Source: VBAS01 sp964444975
GTDB taxonomy: Bacteria; Bacteroidota; Bacteroidia; Chitinophagales; Chitinophagaceae
DNA: 64,000 bases
Direction of reading: 5' to 3'
Assembly: GCA_964444975.1 (NCBI GenBank)
Contig: CAYUJD010000004.1
Location: forward strand, 1-64,000
Position numbers and translations under genes: made by a program
Notes under the pieces: generated by a model
The model's database searches: none
Seen by the model: only the letters and a program-made list of their open reading frames with translations
Told to the model about the DNA's origin: nothing
Shown: one piece after another, positions 25,510 through 34,696 of the stretch
How the letters are laid out: every line of letters begins with the position of its first letter
Numbering within the stretch: position 1 is the stretch's first letter

Positions 25510-27512
25510 TTTTTCTTTTTAAACACAATCTGTTCATTATGCTTGCTCACTACCAGGCTGAAAAACTCCCGGAGTATTTCATATTCTTCAGGCAGGTAGT
25601 AGCTGCGGTTCATTTTGATGCGTGACCGCATGGATATAACGCCCCCGCTCTGGCTGATGATGTATTCAAAAAAACTTTTCCCGGTTTCATCAAAGTTCAC
25701 CCGGGTCGATTTGGGCAGCTCATCCACCTCGTAGCCGGCCGGCACATCCATGCGCAGCACATAGGTTTCATCAAAGGTGTAGGGCATCTCCACCGGGTAG
25801 GTTCTTTCGGCCGATTTGAAAGGGTTTTCCTTGTACCCTTCGCCAAACATCGGGTTCAGGTAAATGATATCCTCCTTTTCCAAGTTCAGTTTTACATCGT
25901 AAGCAAGCTGGATTTCATCATCGGGTTTATCCATCGAGTCAACCCGGTGATTGCTGATTTCCACCTCAACGCCAAAATCTTTTTTTATGTCCTTTAATAA
26001 TTCTTCCACCCCTTTTTCCTTGATGCGGTTGCGCAAGGAATAAGACTCATAATAACCGGGTGTTTGCTGCATGGCGCCGATCATCTCGCCTTTTTCATTG
26101 TGCGAAATCATGAGCGATGTAAGTTTTCTTTCGGCCAGCGAATCGGCAGAAAAATCAAGCGGCGTGGCCTGTTCATTCACTACTCTTGCATGGCCGTTGT
26201 AGCACTCCCAATGCAGGCGTCCGAAACCCAGCCGCGGCCGGCTGGCATCGAGATAAACTACCTGGTTGTTGATGACTGCCCGGCAGATAACATAATTAAA
26301 CCTGTCCATGATGGGATAAATGGCAAACGTATAACCATGCGATTTGGTGCTGAGCAATACCGGGTCGGCCGACAGGCCGGCCTTGCGCAGCATGGCTACC
26401 AGCAGCAGGTTGATTTCTGCCTCGCTTCCTTTTTTATCGCTTAATATTTTTTTCAGCGGCTGATCGGTAAGTGTTCTGTTAAAATTTGTGCAAGTAAAAT
26501 TGCTTTGAATAAAGCGGTAAATATTCCGGGCTTTATCCATATCGGATGTTACCCCGGCTGTGGCAATCGCCAGCTCAGCAGCCATCCAGCTGTTGTCCCT
26601 GCTCAGTTGCTGGCCGAAATCTTCGTCTTTGAGCAGCTGGCGGCACACATCCGTCCAATTGCCCATTATGTTTCGTGGTGTAAGCGGGTACCGGTACTCC
26701 GCCAGCTGAAATTCAACTTTGGCAATGTGATTGTCCAGCGTGGAGGTAAAGCTTTCTTCTTTTAGCGCTGGCACATTTTTCATTACCATGCGGTGGTCAG
26801 TCACCCCGGCAGTAAAACTGAAATTATCGGAAGCGCCGGCTCCACGGGTATCAGAAATACGGAAGTTCTCCTGTCTTGTTTTCTGGCTTTTGGAATTGTT
26901 GTATTGCAGGCCCTGTGAAAGAAACACATAATAAAAAAACTCGGGAATAGAAACTTCATACTCCGAATACAATCGGGGATAAGCACCCTGGAATTCCCAT
27001 GGCTGCAGGTTGAACAAAAAATCGGAAGTTACCGTGTACTCATATTCGATTATGGAACCCTCCTTGATGGAAGGAAAAGTGAATTTTTTAATAATATGAT
27101 TTCTGCTCAGCTTGTCCTTAAACACGGCTGATTTAACATCGAGCCTGGTTTCAACTACCTTCCCATTTTCAAGATTGTAGGTATAAGCTTTCAGATTTTG
27201 TAGTTCTTCTTCTTCGCGGCCATTGGTGTAGAGGGGGATTTCCACATTGGCAAGATCATACCCTCCTTTTTTCAGGATATGCATGCGTTTAAAATGTTTG
27301 AATTCGATGGAGAACCAACCTTTCAGGTTGCCGAGTATCTGCGATGAACCGATATCGGCAATCACCACGGCTGCGGCATTGCTGTCAATACTGTAAACGG
27401 TAGTTTTAAAATCATCGGCTGAGATTTTTCCGAATTTTACAGGCGGCCTGTCCTGGGCACTGGCGATAAAAAAGAGGGTTAAACTGAGTAAAAAAATAAA
27501 TGCTGTTCTCAT
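25506..27512 (-). CDS. DUF3857 protein with degenerate transglutaminase site
   Basis: 668 residues, signal peptide (FIFLLSLTLFFIASAQ). A DUF3857 domain is followed by a transglutaminase-like fold (about 300-440). Where the paralogue has GDCKA, this one reads KKGSEAEINLLL: the nucleophile cysteine is missing, although HGYTFAI, DRFNYVICRAV and VVYLDAS preserve the remaining core. Likely a non-catalytic partner. First gene of a two-gene coupled operon with the active-looking paralogue. Confidence 0.85.
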   Translation of the reverse strand: MRTAFIFLLSLTLFFIASAQDRPPVKFGKISADDFKTTVYSIDSNAAAVVIADIGSSQILGNLKGWFSIEFKHFKRMHILKKGGYDLANVEIPLYTNGREEEELQNLKAYTYNLENGKVVETRLDVKSAVFKDKLSRNHIIKKFTFPSIKEGSIIEYEYTVTSDFLFNLQPWEFQGAYPRLYSEYEVSIPEFFYYVFLSQGLQYNNSKSQKTRQENFRISDTRGAGASDNFSFTAGVTDHRMVMKNVPALKEESFTSTLDNHIAKVEFQLAEYRYPLTPRNIMGNWTDVCRQLLKDEDFGQQLSRDNSWMAAELAIATAGVTSDMDKARNIYRFIQSNFTCTNFNRTLTDQPLKKILSDKKGSEAEINLLLVAMLRKAGLSADPVLLSTKSHGYTFAIYPIMDRFNYVICRAVINNQVVYLDASRPRLGFGRLHWECYNGHARVVNEQATPLDFSADSLAERKLTSLMISHNEKGEMIGAMQQTPGYYESYSLRNRIKEKGVEELLKDIKKDFGVEVEISNHRVDSMDKPDDEIQLAYDVKLNLEKEDIIYLNPMFGEGYKENPFKSAERTYPVEMPYTFDETYVLRMDVPAGYEVDELPKSTRVNFDETGKSFFEYIISQSGGVISMRSRIKMNRSYYLPEEYEILREFFSLVVSKHNEQIVFKKKK

Positions 27513-27578
27513 GTTGCTGGGGGGTTATAAACACTAATTTATAAAAATGCCGGGGTTAACAAGCAGGAAATAAAAAAA

Positions 27579-27594
27579 TACCACAAAAGTGGTA
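27579..27594. promoter_or_regulatory. inverted repeat TACCAC-AAAA-GTGGTA at the queG start
   Basis: Perfect 6-bp arms with a 4-nt loop whose last base is the A of the queG ATG. It could mask the start as an RNA hairpin or serve as an operator in the divergent spacer. Structure is visible; function is speculative. Confidence 0.35.
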
Positions 27595-28571
27595 TGGGGA
27601 TGAAAGAGAAATTAACCATACTGATAAAAAAACATGCGGAAGAACTCGGATTCAACTTCTGCGGCATTGCCCGTGCCCGCCGGCTTGACGATGATGCCCG
27701 CCGGCTGGAAGCCTGGCTGGGCAAGGGTATGCACGGCAGCATGACCTATATGGAAAGATATTTTGACCTGCGCATTGACCCCTGCAAACTGGTGCCGGGC
27801 GCCCAATCAGTGATTACCCTTATGCTGAATTATTTTCCGAAAGAAAAACAAAAAAATAATGTACCGAAGATTTCGAAATATGCTTTTGGCAAAGACTACC
27901 ACGAAGTGATTAGGGAAAAACTGAACAGGTTGCTGGGGATTATAAAATCCATAGCCGGCGATGTGCATGGCCGCGGGTTTGTTGACAGCGCCCCCGTGCT
28001 GGAGCGGACATGGGCGCAGCGCAGCGGGCTGGGCTGGGTAGGCAAAAACGGTAACCTGATTACCAAACAACAGGGCTCCTTCTTTTTTATCGCCACGCTG
28101 ATAACCGATCTTGAACTGGAATACGACGACCCTTTTGTAAAAGATTACTGCGGCTCCTGCACCCGCTGTATTGAAGCCTGCCCCACCGATGCCATCCTGC
28201 CGGGCAAAGTGGTGGATGGCAGCCGCTGCATCTCTTATTTCACCATCGAACTGAAAGAGGCGCTGATACCCGGTGAAATGATGGGCCACTTTGAAAACTG
28301 GATGTTTGGCTGTGACATTTGCCAGGATGTGTGCCCATGGAACCGTTTTTCGAAACCTGCAGATGAGGCTGCTTTTACTCCCATTCCCGAAATCCTGAAC
28401 CTTTCAACCAGCCAGTGGGAAAAGTTGACGGAAGAAAATTTTAAAAAGATTTTTGAACACTCGCCGCTCAGCCGCAGCAAGTGGAAAGGCATTCAACGAA
28501 ATTTGAAGTTCATTCAAACCAGAAGTTATCTCAATAGTGAAAAAGAAGGAACACAACGACCACAAAGTTGA
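27594..28571 (+). CDS. queG: Epoxyqueuosine reductase QueG
   Basis: 325 residues. QueG reduces epoxyqueuosine to queuosine in tRNA, using cobalamin and two 4Fe-4S clusters. Both cluster sets are visible: CGSCTRCIEACP (Cys186, 189, 192, 196) and CDICQDVCP (Cys240, 243, 247). The N-terminal DUF1730 part contains AKDYHEVIREKLNRL and FVDSAPVLERTWAQRSGLGW. The last residues (KEGTQRPQS) are encoded by the beginning of a repeat-rich block, so the native C-terminus may have been altered. Confidence 0.96.
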   Translation: MGMKEKLTILIKKHAEELGFNFCGIARARRLDDDARRLEAWLGKGMHGSMTYMERYFDLRIDPCKLVPGAQSVITLMLNYFPKEKQKNNVPKISKYAFGKDYHEVIREKLNRLLGIIKSIAGDVHGRGFVDSAPVLERTWAQRSGLGWVGKNGNLITKQQGSFFFIATLITDLELEYDDPFVKDYCGSCTRCIEACPTDAILPGKVVDGSRCISYFTIELKEALIPGEMMGHFENWMFGCDICQDVCPWNRFSKPADEAAFTPIPEILNLSTSQWEKLTEENFKKIFEHSPLSRSKWKGIQRNLKFIQTRSYLNSEKEGTQRPQS

Positions 28572-28648
28572 ACACAAAGAACACAACGCCTTGAACATTA
28601 GAGATGATTTCTTTGTGTCCGTTGTGATTTCTTAGTGCCCGTTGTGTT
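28550..28648. repeat. AACACAACG / CGTTGTGTT repeat-rich hairpin block
   Basis: AACACAACG occurs at 28550-28558 and 28580-28588, and its complement CGTTGTGTT at 28640-28648, with further CACAAAG/CTTTGTG arms between. A strong hairpin can form between queG and the convergent gene; it may act as a terminator-like barrier. It overlaps the last codons of queG. Confidence 0.6.
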
Positions 28649-28679
28649 ACATACGACTTTTGAGATGACTTTAAATGAT

Positions 28680-29264
28680 CTAAAACATCCAGCCCAGTTT
28701 CACTGAAATCCTGCTGAAGCGGTAGTGGTAAATATCGGTGAACTGCTCCTGCGAACGCCAGTCGGTATAAGTTACGGTGTGCTTCAGTGTTTTATAAGAA
28801 TGACCCAGCGACAGCAGCAGTGCGCCTGCTTTTTTCATCTTAACAAGGTAACCCATACCAGCATCAGTAAAAAGACCGTTGTCAAAATCACTATTTTCCT
28901 GGTTCCCTTCCCAGATGAAAATAATGGGGCCGCGGTTTTGACTAGTTTCCACCCATTCGAGGTTGAGGCCGCCGGCTGCATAGGCAAAAAATTTATTTTC
29001 CTTTTTTCCAAATTCATACCGCACATCGGCAAACAAAGGAACCGAGCGATGAATGTAATAATCCAGCCCGGCGCCCATGCCGGCAAACCAGTTTCCTTTC
29101 CGGAACCCATTGACCGATTGCAGCCCGGCCGAAACTTCATTGGCTCCATTCAGCAGGCTTACGGTATTAATGGAATGAAACCGGTAGGCAGGTTTTTTTT
29201 GTTGGGCAAAAACAGCTTTGCATACAAAGAAACAGGCCAGCAGTATTATTAACTCCTTTTTCAT
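28680..29264 (-). CDS. Outer-membrane beta-barrel protein, uncharacterised
   Basis: 194 residues: signal peptide (LIILLACFFVCKAVFAQQ), then alternating strands rich in Tyr/Gly/Phe (GNWFAGMGAGLDYYIH, VPLFADVRYEFG, FTDAGMGYLVKM) ending in a barrel-type ISVKLGWMF. Small 8-strand porin-like fold is inferred. It starts 4 bp after the LVIVD lipoprotein gene, so the two are probably co-transcribed. Confidence 0.75.
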   Translation of the reverse strand: MKKELIILLACFFVCKAVFAQQKKPAYRFHSINTVSLLNGANEVSAGLQSVNGFRKGNWFAGMGAGLDYYIHRSVPLFADVRYEFGKKENKFFAYAAGGLNLEWVETSQNRGPIIFIWEGNQENSDFDNGLFTDAGMGYLVKMKKAGALLLSLGHSYKTLKHTVTYTDWRSQEQFTDIYHYRFSRISVKLGWMF

Positions 29265-29268
29265 ACGA

Positions 29269-30534
29269 TTAATTTTTTACACTCATTTTACTGAGCAGGT
29301 TTATATTGCTGATATTGGAAAAATCGTACTGGTACAACCCGTCTTTTGCCACCACCAGCACCCAGCCATTGAGGGCAATTACATCATAAGTATCAGGCAT
29401 AGCAATATTTTTTTGCAGTATAAGATTTCTTACATCCGATACATTGTAAAATTTCAGCCCGGCACGGCCATCGCAAATGATGAGTGTGTTGCCGTCTTTT
29501 GCTAGTCCATGCGGGTTGGTCATCGGGTAGGTTTTTATCAACGAGGGCCTGTCCAGGTCAGCAATATCAAGCACATCCAACTGGTTGGTATAGCCAAGGC
29601 ATTCGTTGCCGGAGCGCAGCGTAACAAAAGCATGGGTGTTGTCGGCAATCACCGGGTCGCAGCTGCGGGCATGAGAAAAGCTGCCCCGCTGCACCGGGTT
29701 CGTGGGGTTGGAAATATCAAAAATAAACATCCCCGAATTGGAGCCGATGAAAAGCCGGTTGCTGAAAGGATAAATGGTTTCGATGCCCCAGCCGATGTTT
29801 ACTTTATTGCTGAATACCGGGTCGGCAGCATTGGCGATGGAAACCACGTTGAGCGAACTATTGTTCACGGCATACAGGTGATTATTCACAATGCTGAATC
29901 TTGCCATGGAGCCGCCCACGCCAAAGGGAGAACCCCCGGCGCCGCCTGCCGCTGCCGCATCGGCCGATGCCATGAATACTTCCGAAGATTTTAACCTGCC
30001 AAATAACCCGCCATTGCCGCCGCAATATGCCTCCACAATAGTATCACGCCTGCGCCAGTCGGCTATCACCATGGTTTGATCCGGTGAAAATCCATTGCCC
30101 CAGTAACGCTCCGGAAAAATATTCTCCGTGAATTTCTTTACAACTACCTGCAGCGGGTTGCTGATGTCAATGGCCACCAGGTCGGTGTAAAAATCGGCGT
30201 AGAGCATGTTGCCCTTTACAGCCATATCGAGGTTGCCGGGAATATCAATAAAGGCAATGCTGCGCGGCGCCGAACGGTTGCTGTTGTCAATAATATGAAT
30301 ACCGCGGTCAATTTCGTTGAGGAAAATGTAATTGCCACGGATAAAAATTTTTCCGGGATGCTCAATCTCCCGCGGCGCATTGTTTTTAATATTGGCCCTT
30401 ACTTCATCCCTGGTGCGGTACACCGGCTCCCAAAAAGTGTAGCGCCGGGTGCAGGTATCCTTCACGCAACTGTTGAAAACAAAAAGCAGGGAGAGTGAGC
30501 TGGCTGTCAATGCAGAAATAAAACGGATTCTCAT
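29269..30534 (-). CDS. LVIVD-repeat lipoprotein
   Basis: 421 residues from ATG 30534, which gives a lipoprotein signal (MRIRFISALTASSLSLLFVF, then NSC with the cysteine at residue 23). The body is a propeller of LVIVD repeats: GIHIIDNSN, LVAIDISNPLQV, LNVVSIANAADPV, MFIFDISNPTNP, LDVLDIADLDRP, LKFYNVSDVRN. It contains a short Gly/Ala-rich low-complexity loop (AAAAGGAGGSPFG). Surface-exposed or periplasmic propeller of unknown ligand; operon with the beta-barrel gene downstream. Confidence 0.87.
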   Translation of the reverse strand: MRIRFISALTASSLSLLFVFNSCVKDTCTRRYTFWEPVYRTRDEVRANIKNNAPREIEHPGKIFIRGNYIFLNEIDRGIHIIDNSNRSAPRSIAFIDIPGNLDMAVKGNMLYADFYTDLVAIDISNPLQVVVKKFTENIFPERYWGNGFSPDQTMVIADWRRRDTIVEAYCGGNGGLFGRLKSSEVFMASADAAAAGGAGGSPFGVGGSMARFSIVNNHLYAVNNSSLNVVSIANAADPVFSNKVNIGWGIETIYPFSNRLFIGSNSGMFIFDISNPTNPVQRGSFSHARSCDPVIADNTHAFVTLRSGNECLGYTNQLDVLDIADLDRPSLIKTYPMTNPHGLAKDGNTLIICDGRAGLKFYNVSDVRNLILQKNIAMPDTYDVIALNGWVLVVAKDGLYQYDFSNISNINLLSKMSVKN

Positions 30535-30634
30535 AAACATCATTTTATAGGTTGACAACGCCTGTGGCATTACCGTTGCCTTGATGCAACAGATTTTTTT
30601 GGTATGTTCTGAAAAACATCAAAACCGGCAGCCA

Positions 30635-32131
30635 TTATTTTTTTGAAGAAAATATAACCGAGGTTCTGATGCCGGTAAACAACAGGTATTTCTTTTTTTC
30701 CAGCGGGTTATTCAGCAGGCTGCTTACGTGAATATCCGCCACCGGGCCGATAGCCCACTGGTATTTTTCTTTATTCAAAATGGTTTTACTTAACCCGAGG
30801 GTTAATCCAAGTTGAATTTTATTTAAATGCTTATTGCTGTTATAATAAATACCATAAGCCACGGTATCATATACAAGGGCGTTGGCGGAAAATAACCTGC
30901 CCGCTTTAATGCCTGTTTGCAAGGTGAAAGGATGTGTTTCATTTTTACCCAGCCGCACATAATAGGTAAGCGGTAACTCAATGAAATGATACCGGTTAGT
31001 AAAAGAGTTGGTATCGCCGGCAGAATAAACATTGCTGGCTCCCTGCGCATCTAAATACTGGCTTATGGTTGATGAGAAATTATTTCGCCGGTTACCAATC
31101 CGGATAACATCGCTGTAATAAGCAAACCGTACCCCGGCAGATAAACTGCTGCGGTGTGTCAATTGCTTAATGGCATACCCGCCCAGTTGAAAGGCAAAGC
31201 CGGCAGTATGCTTTGATGGTTTACGGGGCTGCGGTGTTCCTGCGCTGCCGCCTGCAGGAGATGAAATTAACTCGGCACTTTTGGCAAAACCGAGTGTAAG
31301 GAACTGATCATCCAGGGTGGATAGGCCCGGTGTAAATTCAATGCCCCATTTCCATTTTTTGTTTCGGGATAAAGGCTGCATGGGTGGAATGACTGCAGTG
31401 GTATCCGCTTTCATTTCATTTAGAACAAGCGGGTCTGCTTTTTTCGTTTCAGCTTTTTCCTGTGCCACGATTTTCTTTTCTTCTTTTGTTTCCCCAACTT
31501 TTTTTCCCACAACTGTGTCGGCCGGAATGGGTTCAATCTTTACTACCCTTTCTTCTACCGCTTCTTTTTTCACTTCTTCATCTTTTTTTGTCAAAACCTG
31601 GATCTGTTTTCCGGTTTCAGATTTCTCTACAGGCAGTGCTGCGTCAACCGGCTTTTCTGTAACCGCTGAAATTTTTTCTGCAGCTACTGGTATTTGTTTC
31701 TCCTTGCTTGTTGCGGCAATATTTTTACCCACGGACGGTTCTTTAATCGTTATACTTTCTTTTGCTGTACTCAATTTTTCTTTGCCTGTTTCCGGCAATA
31801 TCGGACTTTCATTCCTCACAGCCGGAAGTGACGGTTCGACTTCCATTTTGCTTTCCAGTGAAGGAAGAGTTCCGGTTTTTTCCACCGGCGTTTCTTTCTT
31901 TTCTGCCGGGGTTTCAGTTTTCACAAGGTCAGTTTTCTTTTCGCCAAAAAAATTATCCCACTGCCACCAGCCAAGTAAAGCAAGACCGGCAAAGAAGAGG
32001 ATGAAGAAAACCCTTCTCCTTTTTTTCCTGCGGATTCTTTCTTCCACTTTCTGCCACACCTCATCCGAGGGCTTCAGCCTGAGCCCCTGCAGTTCGGAAG
32101 AAACTTTTTTCTCAAATTCATTTTCCGGCAT
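30635..32131 (-). CDS. Membrane-anchored anti-sigma-like protein with periplasmic linker and beta-barrel domain
   Basis: 498 residues from ATG 32131, overlapping the sigma-factor gene by 14 bp. Layout: acidic/basic cytoplasmic stretch (1-40, ending RRKKRRR), one membrane helix (41-58, VFFILFFAGLALLGWWQW), a long Lys/Glu/Pro/Thr-rich linker (about 61-260), and a C-terminal strand-rich domain (262-498, WGIEFTPGLST, QLGGYAIKQLTHRSSLSAGV) resembling outer-membrane beta-barrel domains. Coupling to an ECF sigma gene suggests it regulates that sigma factor. The sigma-binding domain is not a recognised family, so that role is inferred. Confidence 0.7.
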   Translation of the reverse strand: MPENEFEKKVSSELQGLRLKPSDEVWQKVEERIRRKKRRRVFFILFFAGLALLGWWQWDNFFGEKKTDLVKTETPAEKKETPVEKTGTLPSLESKMEVEPSLPAVRNESPILPETGKEKLSTAKESITIKEPSVGKNIAATSKEKQIPVAAEKISAVTEKPVDAALPVEKSETGKQIQVLTKKDEEVKKEAVEERVVKIEPIPADTVVGKKVGETKEEKKIVAQEKAETKKADPLVLNEMKADTTAVIPPMQPLSRNKKWKWGIEFTPGLSTLDDQFLTLGFAKSAELISSPAGGSAGTPQPRKPSKHTAGFAFQLGGYAIKQLTHRSSLSAGVRFAYYSDVIRIGNRRNNFSSTISQYLDAQGASNVYSAGDTNSFTNRYHFIELPLTYYVRLGKNETHPFTLQTGIKAGRLFSANALVYDTVAYGIYYNSNKHLNKIQLGLTLGLSKTILNKEKYQWAIGPVADIHVSSLLNNPLEKKKYLLFTGIRTSVIFSSKK

Positions 32132-32681
32132 ACGCACCAGTTTTAAGATTGATTTCATTTTTTTTTCTTAACCAGCTTATCAGCAATGCCCTTGCCCTTG
32201 CATACTGCGAACGAGACGTGCCTTCATTTATGCCCAGCATCTTTCCTATTTCCACATGACTGTAGCCTTCCACGGCATGCAGGTTGAAAATTGTTTGATA
32301 CCCAACCGGCAGCTGGCGGATAAGATCGGCCAGTTCTTTACCTGTTATTTTTAATTCCGGGTTATCATCCGCCACCGGGTGAAGGTTTTCGTTCTCAAAA
32401 GAAAAATCATGATTGTAACGGGAATTTTTTTTCAGAAAATTCAGGGAAGTAGTCACCATGATGCGGCGTATCCAGGCGCCCAGTTCGCCTTCGTATTTAT
32501 ATTGGTTCAGGTTTCTGAACACTTTTACAAACCCGTCCTGCAGCACGTCTTCTGCATCCTGCATCGATTTGGTGTAGCGGTAACAGACGCCCAGCATCGT
32601 TTCGGCAAAATGATCATATAACTGCCGCTGGGCAGCAGGTATTCCCCGCAGGCAATCCCGTACCAGTTTGTTACAATCCAT
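32118..32681 (-). CDS. ECF-type RNA polymerase sigma factor
   Basis: 187 residues from ATG 32681; an ATG 16 codons upstream would add a Cys-rich stretch and is less likely. Region 2 is visible as YDHFAETMLGVCYRYTKSMQDAEDVLQDGFVKVFRNL, with the -10-melting part LGAWIRRIMVTTSLNFL. Region 4 is LPVGYQTIFNLHAVEGYSH followed by the helix-turn-helix EIGKMLGINEGTSRSQYARA. It directs polymerase to envelope-type regulons. It is coupled to the membrane-anchored gene downstream, the usual arrangement for a sigma/anti-sigma pair. Confidence 0.93.
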   Translation of the reverse strand: MDCNKLVRDCLRGIPAAQRQLYDHFAETMLGVCYRYTKSMQDAEDVLQDGFVKVFRNLNQYKYEGELGAWIRRIMVTTSLNFLKKNSRYNHDFSFENENLHPVADDNPELKITGKELADLIRQLPVGYQTIFNLHAVEGYSHVEIGKMLGINEGTSRSQYARARALLISWLRKKNEINLKTGAYAGK

Positions 32682-32903
32682 TTTCCCGCTCTTCTGTTGC
32701 TGACAACGGCTGCAGACACAACGTTGCATTCAATTATCAGCTCATATTTTTTATTAAGCAAATTAATCCTTAATTAAAACTGCTGAGTCACAACCTCATT
32801 CCCGCCTTATTCATGAAAACTTACTCTGTGCCAATATTTTTTATTTCACCGGGTCTTTTCACGGTTATTAAAACTCATTCATGCAAATACAAACACAGAC
32901 CGC

Positions 32904-34667
32904 ATGAAACCCATCGCCCGACTGTTTTCAATCGTATTACTATCCGTAATAATTATTTCCTGTCAGCGGGAAGTTAAAACTGACATGCCCCTAAGTACGC
33001 CAGGCGCTGTTATTAATCCTACACCCGTTACAGGATCATTGACAGGTAAAGTAATGGATGAAAATAATGTAGCCGTAGCAGGTGCTACCGTAAAAACAGG
33101 AAATAGTACAACCACCACAGACAGCCGTGGATTATTCCGGTTCAGCAATATACAACTTGATAAATATGCCGCACTTGTGACAGTAGAAAAAAGCGGTTAT
33201 TTCAAAGCCTTCCGCACTTTTTCAGCTTCAGCCAATGCTGTGAATTTTTTAAAAATGAAACTGGTACCCAAAATACTTGCCGGCACAATTGATGCTGCAG
33301 CGGGAGGCAGCCTGGGTCTTCCGGATAATTCACGCATCACGTTGCCTGCTTCTGCAGTAGTGATAAAATCAAACAATCAGCCATACAGCGGCAATGTAAA
33401 AGTGTATGCCGCCGTCATTGATCCCACATCGCCTGACATTGCTCAAACTGTGCCCGGAAGTTTCCAGGCAAACGATGCAAACAATTACCGTGTGCTGCTG
33501 AAATCGTACGGCATGCTGGCCGTGGAGCTGGAAGGCAGCGGCGGCGAACAATTGCAGATAGCCAGTGGCAAAACAGCCAAACTCAGGTTTGCCATTCCTT
33601 CATCACTCCGTGCTACTGCTCCTTCTGCCATTGCACTTTGGTCAATTGATGAAACCACCGGCCTGTGGAAAGAAGAAGGCAGCGCAGCAAAAACAGGTGA
33701 GTACTACGAAGCAGATGTCAGCCATTTTTCGTTCTGGAACTGCGACATCAGCATTCCTACTATCTATCTTGAAATGACCATCGTAACGGCTGAAGGGCCT
33801 TTGCCTTTTACCCAAGTAAAAATTACACGCATAAACAATGGCGGCTCCAGTCATGGTTATACTGATTCGGCCGGGCATGTGGGCGGGCTGGTGCCAAAGA
33901 ATGAACCGCTGCTGCTGGAAGTGATGAATACCTGCAACCAGCCTGTGTATTCACAAAACATCGGACCGTTCAGTTCCAACACAAATCTTGGCACCATCAC
34001 GGTCACTATTCCGCCGTTAAGCTCATTGCAGATTACCGGCAGCGCTGTCGCCTGCAGCAATCAGCCTGTAACCAATGGCAATGCTTTAATTTATGTGGAT
34101 GGAATTTTATACAACCAACCCATCAGCAATGGTAATTTTTCACTTACCATTACCCGCTGCAACAACAGCACTGTACAGGTGGAAGTGATTGCCATTGATA
34201 ATGCAGCCAACCAGCAAAGCAATGCATGGACCGGCACCGCCACCACCGGCACGCTGAATACCGGAGCCATTACAGCCTGCGGCACTTCATCAGTCAGCTA
34301 TATTGATTATACCGTTGATGGCAGCAACTTCAGCCTGAGCACTGCAAATGCCGGCGACTCCATTACCACTTATGGCGCCAACGGTACAACACAGCAGGCT
34401 ACGGCAGTTTTTGGTTTCCGAATCAGCCAGCCCAATATCAATATCAGCTTTTATACGCTGGGTGCAGCAGTTGGTACGTTTCCCCTGCAATTTTTAACGG
34501 TGAATCAATACGACTCGGTAGCGCTGGTACTTCCCTTTAATGTTACGTTTACATCGTATGGTGCGCCCGGGCAGTTTATCGAAGGAAACCTGAGCGGACA
34601 GATAAGGGAGCTTGCCAATAATGCATTGCACACGGTGACAGCAAATTTCAGGGTGCGGCGACAATAA
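32904..34667 (+). CDS. Lipoprotein with carboxypeptidase-regulatory-like domain
   Basis: 587 residues. Lipoprotein signal MKPIARLFSIVLLSVIIISC (Cys20). Residues about 45-115 form a CarboxypepD_reg domain (TGKVMDENNVAVAGATVKTG). The remainder is Thr/Ser/Asn-rich beta-structure with several sandwich-like segments and no catalytic motif. Probably an exported, surface-associated structural protein. Upstream 32730-32903 is divergent spacer from the sigma-factor gene, which may control it. Confidence 0.83.
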   Translation: MKPIARLFSIVLLSVIIISCQREVKTDMPLSTPGAVINPTPVTGSLTGKVMDENNVAVAGATVKTGNSTTTTDSRGLFRFSNIQLDKYAALVTVEKSGYFKAFRTFSASANAVNFLKMKLVPKILAGTIDAAAGGSLGLPDNSRITLPASAVVIKSNNQPYSGNVKVYAAVIDPTSPDIAQTVPGSFQANDANNYRVLLKSYGMLAVELEGSGGEQLQIASGKTAKLRFAIPSSLRATAPSAIALWSIDETTGLWKEEGSAAKTGEYYEADVSHFSFWNCDISIPTIYLEMTIVTAEGPLPFTQVKITRINNGGSSHGYTDSAGHVGGLVPKNEPLLLEVMNTCNQPVYSQNIGPFSSNTNLGTITVTIPPLSSLQITGSAVACSNQPVTNGNALIYVDGILYNQPISNGNFSLTITRCNNSTVQVEVIAIDNAANQQSNAWTGTATTGTLNTGAITACGTSSVSYIDYTVDGSNFSLSTANAGDSITTYGANGTTQQATAVFGFRISQPNINISFYTLGAAVGTFPLQFLTVNQYDSVALVLPFNVTFTSYGAPGQFIEGNLSGQIRELANNALHTVTANFRVRRQ

Positions 34668-34696
34668 ATTTTCCTTGATAATACAGGGCATGCAGC

